A DNA stretch of 64,000 bases from Glycomyces buryatensis (GCF_004912275.1 NZ_STGY01000072.1:1-64000); one strand, 5' to 3'; counted from the first letter of the stretch, positions 1 to 8,671 are shown. Notes: generated from the letters alone by a model not told the origin. Made by a program: numbers and translations.

Positions 1-1
1 C

Positions 2-136
2 TCCCTCATCGGCGACTCCCCCATCCACGGCCCCGAAGGCGCCCGCTTCTACACCCGCACCAAAACCGTCACCAGCCGCTGGCCCGAAGTCCAACGCTCG
101 GTCGACGCCGCCTTCCACTTCCCCACCCACAGCTAA
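2..136 (+). CDS. C-terminal end of a protein, possibly Gfo/Idh/MocA-type oxidoreductase (partial)
   Basis: Only the last 44 codons are inside the window; the open frame enters from the left edge and stops with TAA. The visible tail includes GDSPIHGPEGARFYTRTKTV and ends FHFPTHS. The tail style and its place 26 bases ahead of an IolE-like isomerase and a Gfo/Idh/MocA dehydrogenase suggest another member of the same sugar or inositol catabolic operon, perhaps an oxidoreductase. No catalytic motif lies in the visible part, so the family assignment is a guess from context; that it is a real coding end is well supported by frame and codon use. Confidence 0.45.
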   Translation, partial: SLIGDSPIHGPEGARFYTRTKTVTSRWPEVQRSVDAAFHFPTHS

Positions 137-162
137 CGGCCGCAATCAAAAAGGAGACGTCA

Positions 163-1083
163 ATGACGACGCAAGCGCTCAACCTCCGGCTCGGCTCGGC
201 CCCTGACTCCTGGGGCGTCTGGTTCCCCGAGGACGAGTTCCAGCTGCCTTACGGGCAGTTCCTCGATGAACTCGCCGGCGCCGGCTACGAATGGCTTGAA
301 CTCGGGCCGTACGGCTACCTCCCGACCGACCCCGACCGCCTGGCCGACGAGGTCGGCAGGCGGGGACTCAAGGTCTCCGGCGGCACCGTCTTCGGCAATC
401 TCCACGACCCGGCGCTCTTCGACCAGACCATTGAGACGGTCTCCAAGGTCGCGAAGCTCACCGCTTCGCAGGGCGCGCGGCACGTCGTGTTCATTCCGCC
501 GCTGTTCCGCGACGAGAAGACCGACGCGGTCAACGACGTCACCGACTGGGACGCCGAGCAGTGGAAGACCGTGCACGCCACCGCGAACCGCATCGGCCGG
601 CGGATGTTCGAGGAGCACGGCGTCACCATCGCCCTGCACCCGCACGCCGACACCCAGATCATGACCCAGGACCAGATCGAGACGTTCCTCGACGGGACGG
701 ACTCGAACTTCGTATCGCTGTGTCTGGACACCGGGCACGTCGCCTACGGCGGTGGCGACAACCTCGATCTCATCCGCCGCTATGCCGAGCGCATCGGGTA
801 CGTCCACATCAAGCAGATGGACCCGGAAGTGCTCCAGCAGGTGAACGACGAGGGCCTCGGATTCGGGGAGGCCGTCAAACGCGGGGTGTGCGTCGAGCCT
901 CCCGCGGGGGTACCCGATCCCGCCGACATCGTCACCGCGCTGGCAGGGCTCGACGCCGAACTGTTCGTGATCGTCGAGCAGGACCTGTATCCGTGCGAGT
1001 CCGATGTGCCCTACCCGATCGCGGTGCGGACCCGCAAGTACCTCAATAACTGCGGACTTGGGGCTCGCCACCAGCAGTCCTGA
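163..1083 (+). CDS. Sugar phosphate isomerase/epimerase, IolE-like TIM barrel
   Basis: The 306-residue protein has the AP-endonuclease-2-type TIM-barrel features of sugar isomerases, epimerases and inosose dehydratases: an N-terminal GSAPDSWGVWF strand, a central ALHPHADTQIM strand with metal-ligand-type His residues, LCLDTGHVAYGGGDN in the middle, and a late VEQDLYP strand supplying a Glu ligand. An AAGGAG ribosome site sits just upstream of the ATG. It probably rearranges or dehydrates a keto-sugar or inosose in the cytoplasm, working with the dehydrogenase 37 bases downstream. The exact substrate cannot be read from the sequence; inosose dehydratase and other keto-sugar epimerases are the main alternatives. 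Confidence 0.85.
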   Translation: MTTQALNLRLGSAPDSWGVWFPEDEFQLPYGQFLDELAGAGYEWLELGPYGYLPTDPDRLADEVGRRGLKVSGGTVFGNLHDPALFDQTIETVSKVAKLTASQGARHVVFIPPLFRDEKTDAVNDVTDWDAEQWKTVHATANRIGRRMFEEHGVTIALHPHADTQIMTQDQIETFLDGTDSNFVSLCLDTGHVAYGGGDNLDLIRRYAERIGYVHIKQMDPEVLQQVNDEGLGFGEAVKRGVCVEPPAGVPDPADIVTALAGLDAELFVIVEQDLYPCESDVPYPIAVRTRKYLNNCGLGARHQQS

Positions 1084-1120
1084 TGATGCGCAGCGACCTC
1101 CCACGAAAGGAAAGACGACC

Positions 1121-2146
1121 ATGACGGGGCGAGAACGAATGACGATCGGTATTGGGTTGATCGGGGCCGGCTGGATCGGCGAGGAACACGTCAGTCGCCT
1201 GACGAACGTGATCACCGGAGCCCGCGTGACGGCAGTGTCGGACATCGATCTCGACCGGGCCGCCAAGGTGGCCGCGATCGCCGGGGCGCGGGTGATCGAC
1301 TCGCCGGAGAAGCTGATCGACGACGCTGAGGTCGACGCCGTCGTGATCACCTCCTGGGGGCCGGTCCACGCCGAACAGGTCCTCGCGTGCATTGCGGCCG
1401 GGAAACCGGTGTTCTGCGAGAAGCCGCTGACCACCGACGCCGCCGACGGGCTGCGCATCCTGGAGGCCGAGCAGGCCCACGGGAGCCGCCTCGTCCAGGT
1501 CGGCTTCATGCGCCGCTACGACGCCGGATACCGCCAGATGAAGCAGATCATCGACGCCGGTGGCGTCGGCGCGCCGCTCATGGCGCACTGCGCGCACCGC
1601 AATCCGTCAGTGCCGGAGTCCTACCACTCGGGCATGGCGACCCTGGACACCGCCGTGCACGAGGTCGACGCGCTGCGGTGGCTGCTCGACGACGAGTTCG
1701 TCTCCGTCCAGGTCGTGAAGCCGCGCAGCACCTCGAAGCGGTTCGAGCACCTGACCGACCCGCAGATCGTCCTGCTGGAGACCGCCGCGGGCGCCCGAAT
1801 CGACGTCGAGGTGTTCGTCAACTGCCAGTACGGCTATGACATCCAGTGCGAGGTGGTCGGCGAGACCGGGACCGTGCGCCTGCCCGACCCGGCCACACCG
1901 GTCGTGCGCGGCGCCGCCCAGGCCGGCTTCGCGGTGGTCCAGGACTTCCCGAGCCGCTTCGCGGCCGCGTTCGACGTCGAGCTCCAGGAATGGACCGACT
2001 CGCTGAACTCCGACCGGGCGCTCGCAGGACCGTCCGCTTGGGATGGATATGCCGCCACCGTCGTCACCAACGCCGCCGTCCGGGCACTGGAGAGCGGGCA
2101 GATCGTCCCGATCGAACTGACCGAGCGTCCGGCGTTCTACGCCTAA
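1121..2146 (+). CDS. Gfo/Idh/MocA family NAD(P)-dependent sugar or inositol dehydrogenase
   Basis: The N-terminus carries the Rossmann signature GLIGAGWIGEEHVSRL, followed by the family's EKP motif (PVFCEKPLTTDA) and, near the middle, the LDTAVHEVDALRWLLD segment typical of inositol 2-dehydrogenase-like members. About 341 residues is normal length. I chose the ATG at 1121 because GAAAGGAAAGACG precedes it; an in-frame ATG at 1139 is an alternative. The reading frame extends further upstream but that stretch overlaps the isomerase gene and is not family sequence. Together with the preceding isomerase it forms a two-step oxidation and rearrangement module for an inositol or a sugar. Confidence 0.88.
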   Translation: MTGRERMTIGIGLIGAGWIGEEHVSRLTNVITGARVTAVSDIDLDRAAKVAAIAGARVIDSPEKLIDDAEVDAVVITSWGPVHAEQVLACIAAGKPVFCEKPLTTDAADGLRILEAEQAHGSRLVQVGFMRRYDAGYRQMKQIIDAGGVGAPLMAHCAHRNPSVPESYHSGMATLDTAVHEVDALRWLLDDEFVSVQVVKPRSTSKRFEHLTDPQIVLLETAAGARIDVEVFVNCQYGYDIQCEVVGETGTVRLPDPATPVVRGAAQAGFAVVQDFPSRFAAAFDVELQEWTDSLNSDRALAGPSAWDGYAATVVTNAAVRALESGQIVPIELTERPAFYA

Positions 2147-2160
2147 AAAGGAACCACCAG

Positions 2161-2208
2161 ATGAAGATCGGGCTCGACCTGACCTGGGGCCTCTTGCCGC
2201 AGGGATGA
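2161..2208 (+). other. 15-codon ORF with a strong ribosome site; probable gene remnant or leader
   Basis: Fourteen bases after the dehydrogenase stop, an AAAGGAACCACCAG ribosome site leads to ATG and a 15-residue peptide (MKIGLDLTWGLLPQG) ended by TGA. The start looks like the opening strand of a normal protein rather than a random ORF, yet no frame continues it. It may be what remains of a deleted third gene of the operon, or a leader peptide before the xyloglucanase. Neither is proven. Confidence 0.35.
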
Positions 2209-2219
2209 CCGCCTGTTAT

Positions 2220-2234
2220 GTTGGGCCTCCCAAC
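2220..2234. promoter_or_regulatory. Inverted repeat upstream of the GH74 gene (operator candidate)
   Basis: GTTGGG-CCT-CCCAAC is a perfect 6-base-arm inverted repeat 49 bases before the GTG of the xyloglucanase. Size and place fit a repressor operator, but short GC-rich palindromes are common here and no partner regulator is known. Confidence 0.3.
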
Positions 2235-2282
2235 TAACGCCTCGGTGCTCTTCCCGACCGAGTCCCCTCACAAGGAGCACAC

Positions 2283-4658
2283 GTGCGACGACGCACTTTC
2301 GCCGCTTCGATCGGCGCTGCCGCGGTGGCGGCCACGGCCGTTCCCGCCGCGGCCCACGCCAAGACCTCCGGACGCTGCGATGACGCCTATGCCTGGCGCA
2401 ACGCCGTGGTCAATGGCGGCGGTTACGTCCCCGGCATCGTCTTCAACGAGACGCAGGCCGATCTCATCTACGCCCGCACCGACATCGGCGGGCTCTACCG
2501 CTGGCAGGAGCCCACCCAGACCTGGAAGCCGCTGCTGGACTGGATCGGCTGGGACAACTGGGGCTGGACCGGCGTCGTCGCCGTCGCCACCGACCCCGTT
2601 GAGCCGCAACGCGTCTACGCCGCCGTCGGCACCTACACCAACGACTGGGACCCCTCTCCCGGCGCGGTCCTCTACTCCGACGACTACGGCGACACCTGGG
2701 GCGCGGCCGAGCTCCCGTTCAAGCAGGGCGGCAATATGCCCGGCCGCGGGATGGGCGAGCGTCTCGCCGTCGACCCGGCCGACAATGCCGTCGTCTACCT
2801 CGGCACGCCGAACGGCAATGGGCTGTGGAAGTCGAGCGACTACGGCCGCACCTGGGCCGAGGTGACCTCGTTCCCGAACCCGGGGAACTTCGTGCAGGAT
2901 CCGAGCGGCGATTACTCGGACGACAACCAGGGCGTCATCTGGATCGACTTCGACCAGGACGGCCGGATCTTCGTCGGGGTCGCCGACCCCGACGACCCGC
3001 TCTACGTCTCCGCCGACCAAGGCGCGACCTGGCAGCCCGTCCCCGGCGCGACCGTCATCGGCAGCGTCGACGGCAACCGGGTCATCCCCAAGCAGGCCTC
3101 CTTCGACCACGAGAACGGCCACCTGTTCATCGTCACCAGCTGGGACCCCGGGCCCTACAACGGCGGCCCGACCTCCGGCAAGGGCGGCGCGATCTGGCGC
3201 CTCGCGCTGGCGACCGGCGAGTGGACCGACGTCACCCCGACCCAGAACCCGGTCGGCACCATCCCCGGTTTCGGCGGCCTCACCGTCGACCGCCAGCGCC
3301 CCGGCACGCTCATGGCCGCGACTCAGAACAACTGGTACCCCGACGAGATCATCTTCCGCTCAACGGATTCCGGCGCGACCTGGGAGACGAGCTGGGAATA
3401 TGCCTGGGATGCCGACTTCTCGTGGCCGCCCGAGCGCACCGACCGCTTCACCATGGACGCCTCGGGCAGCGAATGGCTGTCGTTCGGGAGCGTCGACGAC
3501 GGCCCGGCCTATGCGATCAAGCACGGCTGGATGATCGACGCCCTGGCGATCGACCCGCACAACTCCGACCGCATCATGTGGGGCACCGGCGCGACCATCT
3601 GGGGCACCGAGCAGCTGACCGCCTGGGACGACCAGGGTGCGCTCGTGGGCTGGGACGATGCGGCCGGGCACCAGGTGGCGCTGCCGGTCGACCCGTTCAC
3701 CGTCGCCGTTCGCGTTGAGGGCCTTGAAGAGACGGCGGTGCAGGACATCGCGGCGCTCGGCGGGACCCTGGTATCCGCCATGGGCGACCTCGGCGGTTTC
3801 GTGCAGAACGACCTCGAAGAGGCGGGCGTCCAGATCCGGCGTCCGAACTGGTCGTCGGGCCGCAGTGTCGATTTCGCCGCGCTCAACCCCGACATCGTGG
3901 TCGGCAGCGGTGACGTCGATGGCGATGCCGATGGGCACGTGGGCGTCTCGACGGACCGCGGCGCGACCTGGCTGACCACGTCCCGACTTGCGGGTGTCGC
4001 GGGCGGGGCCAACGGAGGCACCGTGGCGGTCAGCGCCGACGGGGCCGTCATCATCTGGTCCCCCGGCGACGGGGCGACCGCGCCGGTCTACTCCACCGAC
4101 CTCGGCCAGACCTGGACAACCGTCGCGGGACTCCCGGCCGGGGCACGCGTGCGGGCCGACCGGACCAGCCCGAACCGCCTGTACGCCTTCGCGGCGGGCA
4201 CGTTCTACGCCAGCACCGACGCCGGTCTCACCTTCGCGGACACCGGCGCGACCGGTCTGCCCACTGAAGGCGACGTCGACTTCCGATCGGTGCCGGGCAA
4301 GCAGAAGCAGCTGTGGCTCGTCGGCGGCAAGGCCGATGCGACGTACGGCATGTGGCGCTCCACCGACGGCGGACGGATCTGGAAGCGGGTGCGCGACTTC
4401 GAAGAGGCCGACGCGGTCGGCTTCGGCAAGGGTCACGGGCGACGCGGCTACCCCGCGATCTACGCCTCGGCCAAGGCCGGCGGCAAGCGCGGGATCTGGC
4501 GTTCGACCGACGAGGGCCGGACGTGGTCGCGGATCAACGACGATGCCCATCAGTGGGCGTGGACCGGGAAGGCGATCTCCGGTGACCCCGAGGTGTACGG
4601 CCGGGTCTACATCGCGACGAACGGCCGCGGTCTGATCTACGGCGACATCACCGACTAG
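2283..4658 (+). CDS. Secreted xyloglucanase, GH74 tandem beta-propeller
   Basis: The 791-residue protein starts with a Tat-like signal (MRRRTFAAS, hydrophobic stretch, AHA cleavage site). It is followed by the two seven-bladed propellers of GH74, with repeated Asp-box/BNR motifs (SDDYGDTW, SSDYGRTW, STDRGATW, STDEGRTW). The family's two catalytic aspartates are recognisable in ARTDIGGLY (Asp67) and MGDLGGF (Asp502). It should hydrolyse the beta-1,4-glucan backbone of xyloglucan outside the cell; endo versus reducing-end mode cannot be decided here. The start is GTG, preceded by AAGGAGCACAC. No carbohydrate-binding module follows the propellers. Confidence 0.93.
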   Translation: MRRRTFAASIGAAAVAATAVPAAAHAKTSGRCDDAYAWRNAVVNGGGYVPGIVFNETQADLIYARTDIGGLYRWQEPTQTWKPLLDWIGWDNWGWTGVVAVATDPVEPQRVYAAVGTYTNDWDPSPGAVLYSDDYGDTWGAAELPFKQGGNMPGRGMGERLAVDPADNAVVYLGTPNGNGLWKSSDYGRTWAEVTSFPNPGNFVQDPSGDYSDDNQGVIWIDFDQDGRIFVGVADPDDPLYVSADQGATWQPVPGATVIGSVDGNRVIPKQASFDHENGHLFIVTSWDPGPYNGGPTSGKGGAIWRLALATGEWTDVTPTQNPVGTIPGFGGLTVDRQRPGTLMAATQNNWYPDEIIFRSTDSGATWETSWEYAWDADFSWPPERTDRFTMDASGSEWLSFGSVDDGPAYAIKHGWMIDALAIDPHNSDRIMWGTGATIWGTEQLTAWDDQGALVGWDDAAGHQVALPVDPFTVAVRVEGLEETAVQDIAALGGTLVSAMGDLGGFVQNDLEEAGVQIRRPNWSSGRSVDFAALNPDIVVGSGDVDGDADGHVGVSTDRGATWLTTSRLAGVAGGANGGTVAVSADGAVIIWSPGDGATAPVYSTDLGQTWTTVAGLPAGARVRADRTSPNRLYAFAAGTFYASTDAGLTFADTGATGLPTEGDVDFRSVPGKQKQLWLVGGKADATYGMWRSTDGGRIWKRVRDFEEADAVGFGKGHGRRGYPAIYASAKAGGKRGIWRSTDEGRTWSRINDDAHQWAWTGKAISGDPEVYGRVYIATNGRGLIYGDITD

Positions 4659-4685
4659 CGGCCCGCTCACCTCCCATGCGGCGGT

Positions 4686-5723
4686 TCAGTAGTCGACGCT
4701 GAGGTGGTGGTTCGCCACATCGACCCGGACGGTCCCGCAATAGGGCAGGACCAGCTGCGGGTCGGTGTGGCCGAAGTCGACGCCGAGCACCGCGGGAACG
4801 CCGGGGTTGTACTCGTCGAGCGCCCGCACCACGGCCTCGCGCTGCTCGGCCCGGAACGCCTCCGCGTCCGGTGCCGAGAGCGCGAGGTTCAGGCTGCGCG
4901 ATTTGGGGCGTCCCATGAGGACTGCCGCGCACCGGCCGAGGATCCCGCGCTCGCCGATCGAGCGCAGGATCCGATAGACCTCGGTCGCCTCGGGCATCTC
5001 CTCGGAGGTCTCGAAGAACAGCACCGCGCCGTCGAACCATTCGGGGTCGGGGACGCAGCGGTCGGCCATGAGCAGCCACGAGACCACTTCAAGGCAGCCG
5101 CCCCAGCCGTGCCCCGTGACGATTGATCCGCTGCCGCGCCACTCCCATCCGGGACTCGGGCTCATCTCGGGCGCCGCCTCGAAGGTGGCAGGGTCGGCCC
5201 AGTCGCGGTCGATGTCGCGGTACTCGCCGGGGTCCCTCAGCTCGAACGTCCCGGTCCCGAACAGCGCCGCCCGCAGGGAGTCCTCGGTTGCCGGATGCAT
5301 CGAGCCGGGGCGGCCGAAGGCCGTCATGACCGCCCCGCCGTGGTAGCCCACGATGCCGATATCGGCGAGGAGCGCGAGCAGGTTGGTGCAGTCGCTGAAG
5401 CCGAAGAACGGCTTCGGGTTGTCTTGCAGCAACTTCCGGTCCAGGTATGGCAGGACGGTGAGCTGGTCATCGCCGCCGATGCTGCTGATGACGGCCTTGA
5501 CGGAGGGGTCGGCGAAGGCGGCGTGCAGGTCCGCGGCGCGGTCGGCCGGGCTCGATCCCATGCGGCGGGTGGACGGGTACTCGATCGGCACCAGCCCGAA
5601 GTCCTCTCGGAGCCGGGCGAGCCCGAGTTCGTACGGCAGCGGCAGGATCTCGGGAAGGCCTGCGGAAGGGGACACCACCGCGACACGGTCGCCGGGGACG
5701 GGCTTGCGAGGATAATGCGCCAT
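4686..5723 (-). CDS. S66 family serine peptidase (LD-carboxypeptidase / MccF-like)
   Basis: 345 residues. The N-terminal GDRVAVVSPSAG strand is typical of S66. The nucleophile Ser110 lies in FFGFSDCTN, the catalytic Glu in VLFFETSEE (Glu238) and the His in DFGHTDPQ (His319), giving the Ser-Glu-His triad of LD-carboxypeptidase A and microcin C self-immunity protein MccF. There is no signal peptide, so it is cytoplasmic and may recycle murein tetrapeptides or detoxify peptidyl-nucleotide antibiotics. The long insertion and sequence style are closer to MccF-like members than to LdcA, but this is a judgement by eye. It is a single gene, convergent with the xyloglucanase. Confidence 0.88.
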   Translation of the reverse strand: MAHYPRKPVPGDRVAVVSPSAGLPEILPLPYELGLARLREDFGLVPIEYPSTRRMGSSPADRAADLHAAFADPSVKAVISSIGGDDQLTVLPYLDRKLLQDNPKPFFGFSDCTNLLALLADIGIVGYHGGAVMTAFGRPGSMHPATEDSLRAALFGTGTFELRDPGEYRDIDRDWADPATFEAAPEMSPSPGWEWRGSGSIVTGHGWGGCLEVVSWLLMADRCVPDPEWFDGAVLFFETSEEMPEATEVYRILRSIGERGILGRCAAVLMGRPKSRSLNLALSAPDAEAFRAEQREAVVRALDEYNPGVPAVLGVDFGHTDPQLVLPYCGTVRVDVANHHLSVDY

Positions 5724-5858
5724 GCGGACGACACTAGGGGGTGTCCCGCAGCCGGGGATACCATTGCGGCTTAGTCCGATCGATCGAAAGTCTTATCCTG
5801 TCCGACCGTTCGACGTGCCGCTCGGACCCGGCGCTCCCGCCGGGCCTGCAAGCGATGC

Positions 5859-6779
5859 TCAAGCACCCCGACCGTTTCCGGGGACGACCAGATGGAGGTG
5901 CCGGTCGGCCAGTCCGATCGTGACCTGTTGGCCCCAGGTGATGGTGAGATGGTCGGGCTCGACGCCGTCGGCGAAGACCACGAGCCGTTCGCTCTCGCAG
6001 ACCAGTCGCAGCCGCTCCCCCGCCTTCAGGGTTCCGGCGGTCAGGGAGGTTCCGGTCGCCGGTGATGGCCATGCCTCCCTTACGAACCAGGCCAATGAAG
6101 GCTCCTGGGGCATCGGCAGTGCGACGCCTCCCCCGCGTTCGGCCGCGATCGAGGCGACCCATCCGGTGGCTCCGGTGCCGGTGCCGATCACCACGCCGGA
6201 CGAGGACTGGCGCTCCTCCCTTCCGTCCGCACCGACGAGCCGGTAGCGGGCTGACTGGTGGGAGTCGTGGCCCGCGTACACCTCGTTGAGTCCGGCCAGC
6301 TCCTGGCCGTCATCGAGGCGGGCGGCGACCATGGTGAGGCGCCGGATCGCCGCCGTCTGCTCGGTCGCGGCCCGCAGCACGGCGCCGACCGCCTCCGGCT
6401 GGAAGCGAGTCAGTACGCCGGGGTTGCGTCCCGGTTCCGGGTCCACTCCGATCACCGGCTGGCCGGACAGGTATTTCGCGAGGTTGGCCACCAGCCCGTC
6501 CTGGCCGACCGCGACGACCAGGTCCTCCGGCGAGAACAGGAACCTGGGCAGGTCGGCCCTGTCCACCCGGCCCCGGCGCCAGTCGGCCGGGACCGCCGCA
6601 TCCACTGTGGTGAGCGCGGCCTGGAGTGCCTCGTGTCGGGCGGTGACCTCGTCCAGGTCGCGCCCGCGCTGGCGCAGGAAGTGGTCGGCCGCGGCGCGGG
6701 TGCCGTGTCGGATCAGCAGTTCTTCGAGTTCGCTGCGGCGGCTGACCACCACCACTCTCGGTGCCAGCGTCGCGCTCAT
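5859..6779 (-). CDS. NAD kinase-like protein with variant GQDG motif
   Basis: The 306-residue protein shows the ATP-NAD kinase fold pattern: AVGQDGLVANL (residues 91-100) stands where the GGDGT motif lies, LNEVYAGH (164-171) matches the NE motif, and GTGTGATGW (199-207) matches the conserved TPTGS-type loop. The catalytic-type Asp is kept, while the second Gly is replaced by Gln. It may phosphorylate NAD or a related diphosphate or lipid substrate. Its ATG overlaps the stop of the SPFH gene by four bases (TCAT on the plus strand), so the two are translationally coupled and divergent from the Nudix gene. Whether it is an active NAD kinase is uncertain because of the variant motif. Confidence 0.75.
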   Translation of the reverse strand: MSATLAPRVVVVSRRSELEELLIRHGTRAAADHFLRQRGRDLDEVTARHEALQAALTTVDAAVPADWRRGRVDRADLPRFLFSPEDLVVAVGQDGLVANLAKYLSGQPVIGVDPEPGRNPGVLTRFQPEAVGAVLRAATEQTAAIRRLTMVAARLDDGQELAGLNEVYAGHDSHQSARYRLVGADGREERQSSSGVVIGTGTGATGWVASIAAERGGGVALPMPQEPSLAWFVREAWPSPATGTSLTAGTLKAGERLRLVCESERLVVFADGVEPDHLTITWGQQVTIGLADRHLHLVVPGNGRGA

Positions 6780-7777
6780 CGCGATCCGTCGGCGAGACGG
6801 GCCAGGGCTCCGGAGAGCAGGTCCGGCGTGATCGTGAGCTGCCCGATCTCGGGCAGCTGACCGGCGAGTTCGCGCAGCGCCAGCGACTGGAGCACCGCCG
6901 GGGGCAGGTCCCGGTAGGCGGCCATGCGGGCCGCTTCCGCTTCGGCCTCGGCTCCTCCCACGGCCCGGACCCTCTCGGCCTGGGCTGCGGCGAGGGTGCG
7001 TTCCCGCTCCGCTTCGCCTTGGGCGGCAGCGAGTTCCGCGACCGCGGCCAGCTCGGCTGTCCGCCGGTCGTTGGCGCCCTTCTGCTCGACCAGCTGCTGC
7101 TCGCGCCGGGCCAGCTCGATCTGGTTCTGCAGTTCGTTCTCGGCGATGGCCCGCTCCCGCTCGACGGCCTGGGCCCGCCGCGCGTAGGTGGCCTTGTCCG
7201 CGTCCTGCTGCACGGCTTCCCGCGTCGGGGTCTGCAAGGACCGCTCCAGTTCCGGTTCCGGCCGGACCGCCACGACCCGGGCGCTGACCACGGAGACCCC
7301 GATGTCGCTGAGCCGCGGGTCGTCCGAGAGCGCGTCGGCGACGGCCTCCCGGATCTCGGTGATGGCGACGGTGAGCGCCTCGGCGAGCGGCAGGCGGGCC
7401 AGCAGGTCGATGGCGGGTTGCTGCGCCAGCTCGGTGAGGAGGGTCGCGACCTGGTCGAGCGGCCGCGCCCGGGCCCGGCCCTGGTACGGATTGACCGAGA
7501 AGTCCAGTCGGGTGGCGGCCAGCGCCGGGTCGGCGATCCGGTAGGCCACTGTGGCCTGGACGGTGACGTCGGCGAAGTCCGCCGTGCGTGCGTGGAACAT
7601 CAGCGGCAGCTCCCGGTCGTCGACCGGTACCTCGGAGAGCACCGCCACCAGCGGGCGGTACCAGAACGACTGCCCGGTCCCCTCGGTGCGGACGCGGCCC
7701 CGTTGCTGGTACCGGACCCAGACGGTGGGGGTGCCGCGCAGGTGGCGCAGGAACAGGACTTTGGTGACATCGGCCAT
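6776..7777 (-). CDS. SPFH/Band 7 domain protein with long coiled coil
   Basis: 333 residues. Residues 1 to about 195 have the stomatin/prohibitin-like pattern (LMFHARTADFADVTVQATVAYRI, then a helix and ISARVV-type strand). They are followed by about 90 residues rich in Ala, Glu, Gln and Arg (ERERAIAENELQNQIELARREQQLVEQ region) that should form a coiled coil for oligomerisation. There is no N-terminal membrane segment, unlike most SPFH proteins, so membrane attachment would need another partner. First gene of a two-gene unit with the NAD-kinase-like gene, reading away from the Nudix gene. Confidence 0.85.
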   Translation of the reverse strand: MADVTKVLFLRHLRGTPTVWVRYQQRGRVRTEGTGQSFWYRPLVAVLSEVPVDDRELPLMFHARTADFADVTVQATVAYRIADPALAATRLDFSVNPYQGRARARPLDQVATLLTELAQQPAIDLLARLPLAEALTVAITEIREAVADALSDDPRLSDIGVSVVSARVVAVRPEPELERSLQTPTREAVQQDADKATYARRAQAVERERAIAENELQNQIELARREQQLVEQKGANDRRTAELAAVAELAAAQGEAERERTLAAAQAERVRAVGGAEAEAEAARMAAYRDLPPAVLQSLALRELAGQLPEIGQLTITPDLLSGALARLADGSR

Positions 7778-7801
7778 GGGGGTTCTCCATTCTCGTCACT
7801 C

Positions 7802-7832
7802 TGACGATAACGGAGATGCTAGGTTATCGTCA
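7802..7832. promoter_or_regulatory. Perfect 10-base inverted repeat between SPFH and Nudix genes (NrtR-type operator candidate)
   Basis: TGACGATAAC and GTTATCGTCA face each other across 11 bases. A second repeat, GATAAT-GA-ATTATC, lies at 7840-7853 and covers the likely ATG of the Nudix gene. Both repeats carry GATAA. NrtR regulators are Nudix-fold repressors that bind such sites at NAD genes, and this gene lies beside one; the link is inferred from location. Confidence 0.6.
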
Positions 7833-7843
7833 AGGTGGTGATA

Positions 7844-8521
7844 ATGAATTATCCGGTGTTCGCCGTCACTGTGGACCTTGTGGTTCTCACGGTGAGAGAA
7901 GGCGAGTTGAAGGTGCTGCTGGTGCGGCGCGGCCTGGAGCCGTACCTCGACCGGTGGGCGCTGCCCGGCGGCTTCGTCCATGCCGATGAGGATCTGGCCG
8001 CCGCCGCGCGGCGCGAACTCGCCGAGGAGACCGGCCTGGCCGGGCCGGGCGGGCACCTGGAGCAGCTCGCCAGCTACGGCAAGCCCGAGCGCGACCCGCG
8101 CGGCCGCGTGGTCACGGTCGCGCACCTGGCGCTCCTCCCGGACCTTCCCACTCCGACGGCCGGCACGGACGCGGCGGCGGCCGCCTGGCGGCCGGTCGAC
8201 CAGCAGGACCTTGCCTTCGACCACCATCGCATCCTCGCCGACGGCATCGAGCGGGCCCGGTCCAAGTTGGAGTACACACCGCTCGCCACCGCCTTCTGCC
8301 CGCCCGAGTTCACCATCGCCGCTTTGCGTCAGGTCTACGAGGCCGTCTGGGGCGAGCCGCTGGACCCGCGCAACTTCCACCGCAAGGTCACCACCACACC
8401 GGGTTTCGTGGAGGCCACCGGGAGATCGACCGAGGGCGGACCCGGCCGCCCGGCCGCGCTCTTCCGGCGCGGGGCGGCGACCCTGCTGAACCCCCCGATC
8501 CTGCGCCGCGGGACCAGGTAG
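7844..8521 (+). CDS. Nudix hydrolase with NrtR-type winged-helix tail
   Basis: A complete Nudix box occupies residues 43-65 (GFVHADE, seven residues, RELAEETGL), so the hydrolase site looks intact. The C-terminal part (FTIAALRQVYEAVWG, then LDPRNFHRKV) matches the winged-helix domain of NrtR-type proteins, which couple ADP-ribose sensing to DNA binding. The protein may therefore be an enzyme, a regulator of the flanking divergent genes, or both. I prefer the ATG at 7844 because AAGGTGG lies five bases upstream; GTG at 7835 or 7838 is possible. Length is 225 residues, normal for the family. Confidence 0.85.
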   Translation: MNYPVFAVTVDLVVLTVREGELKVLLVRRGLEPYLDRWALPGGFVHADEDLAAAARRELAEETGLAGPGGHLEQLASYGKPERDPRGRVVTVAHLALLPDLPTPTAGTDAAAAAWRPVDQQDLAFDHHRILADGIERARSKLEYTPLATAFCPPEFTIAALRQVYEAVWGEPLDPRNFHRKVTTTPGFVEATGRSTEGGPGRPAALFRRGAATLLNPPILRRGTR

Positions 8522-8625
8522 GGAACCCGTCTCCAAGTCCGGCATCGATGTCCGGCGCACGGCGCCCGAGTTCATTCAGGACTCGGTGTTCTCGTGCGGC
8601 GCGGGCAATACTTTTGTTTAGCGCA

Positions 8626-8654
8626 TTGACAATGACGAATATATCGATGATTAT
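8626..8654 (+). promoter_or_regulatory. Sigma-70-type promoter for the GH5 cellulase
   Basis: TTGACA (8626-8631) and GATTAT (8649-8654) are separated by 17 bases in an AT-rich patch, about 57 bases before the ATG. Confidence 0.55.
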
Positions 8655-8671
8655 CGTTGTATCCGCTCTTC

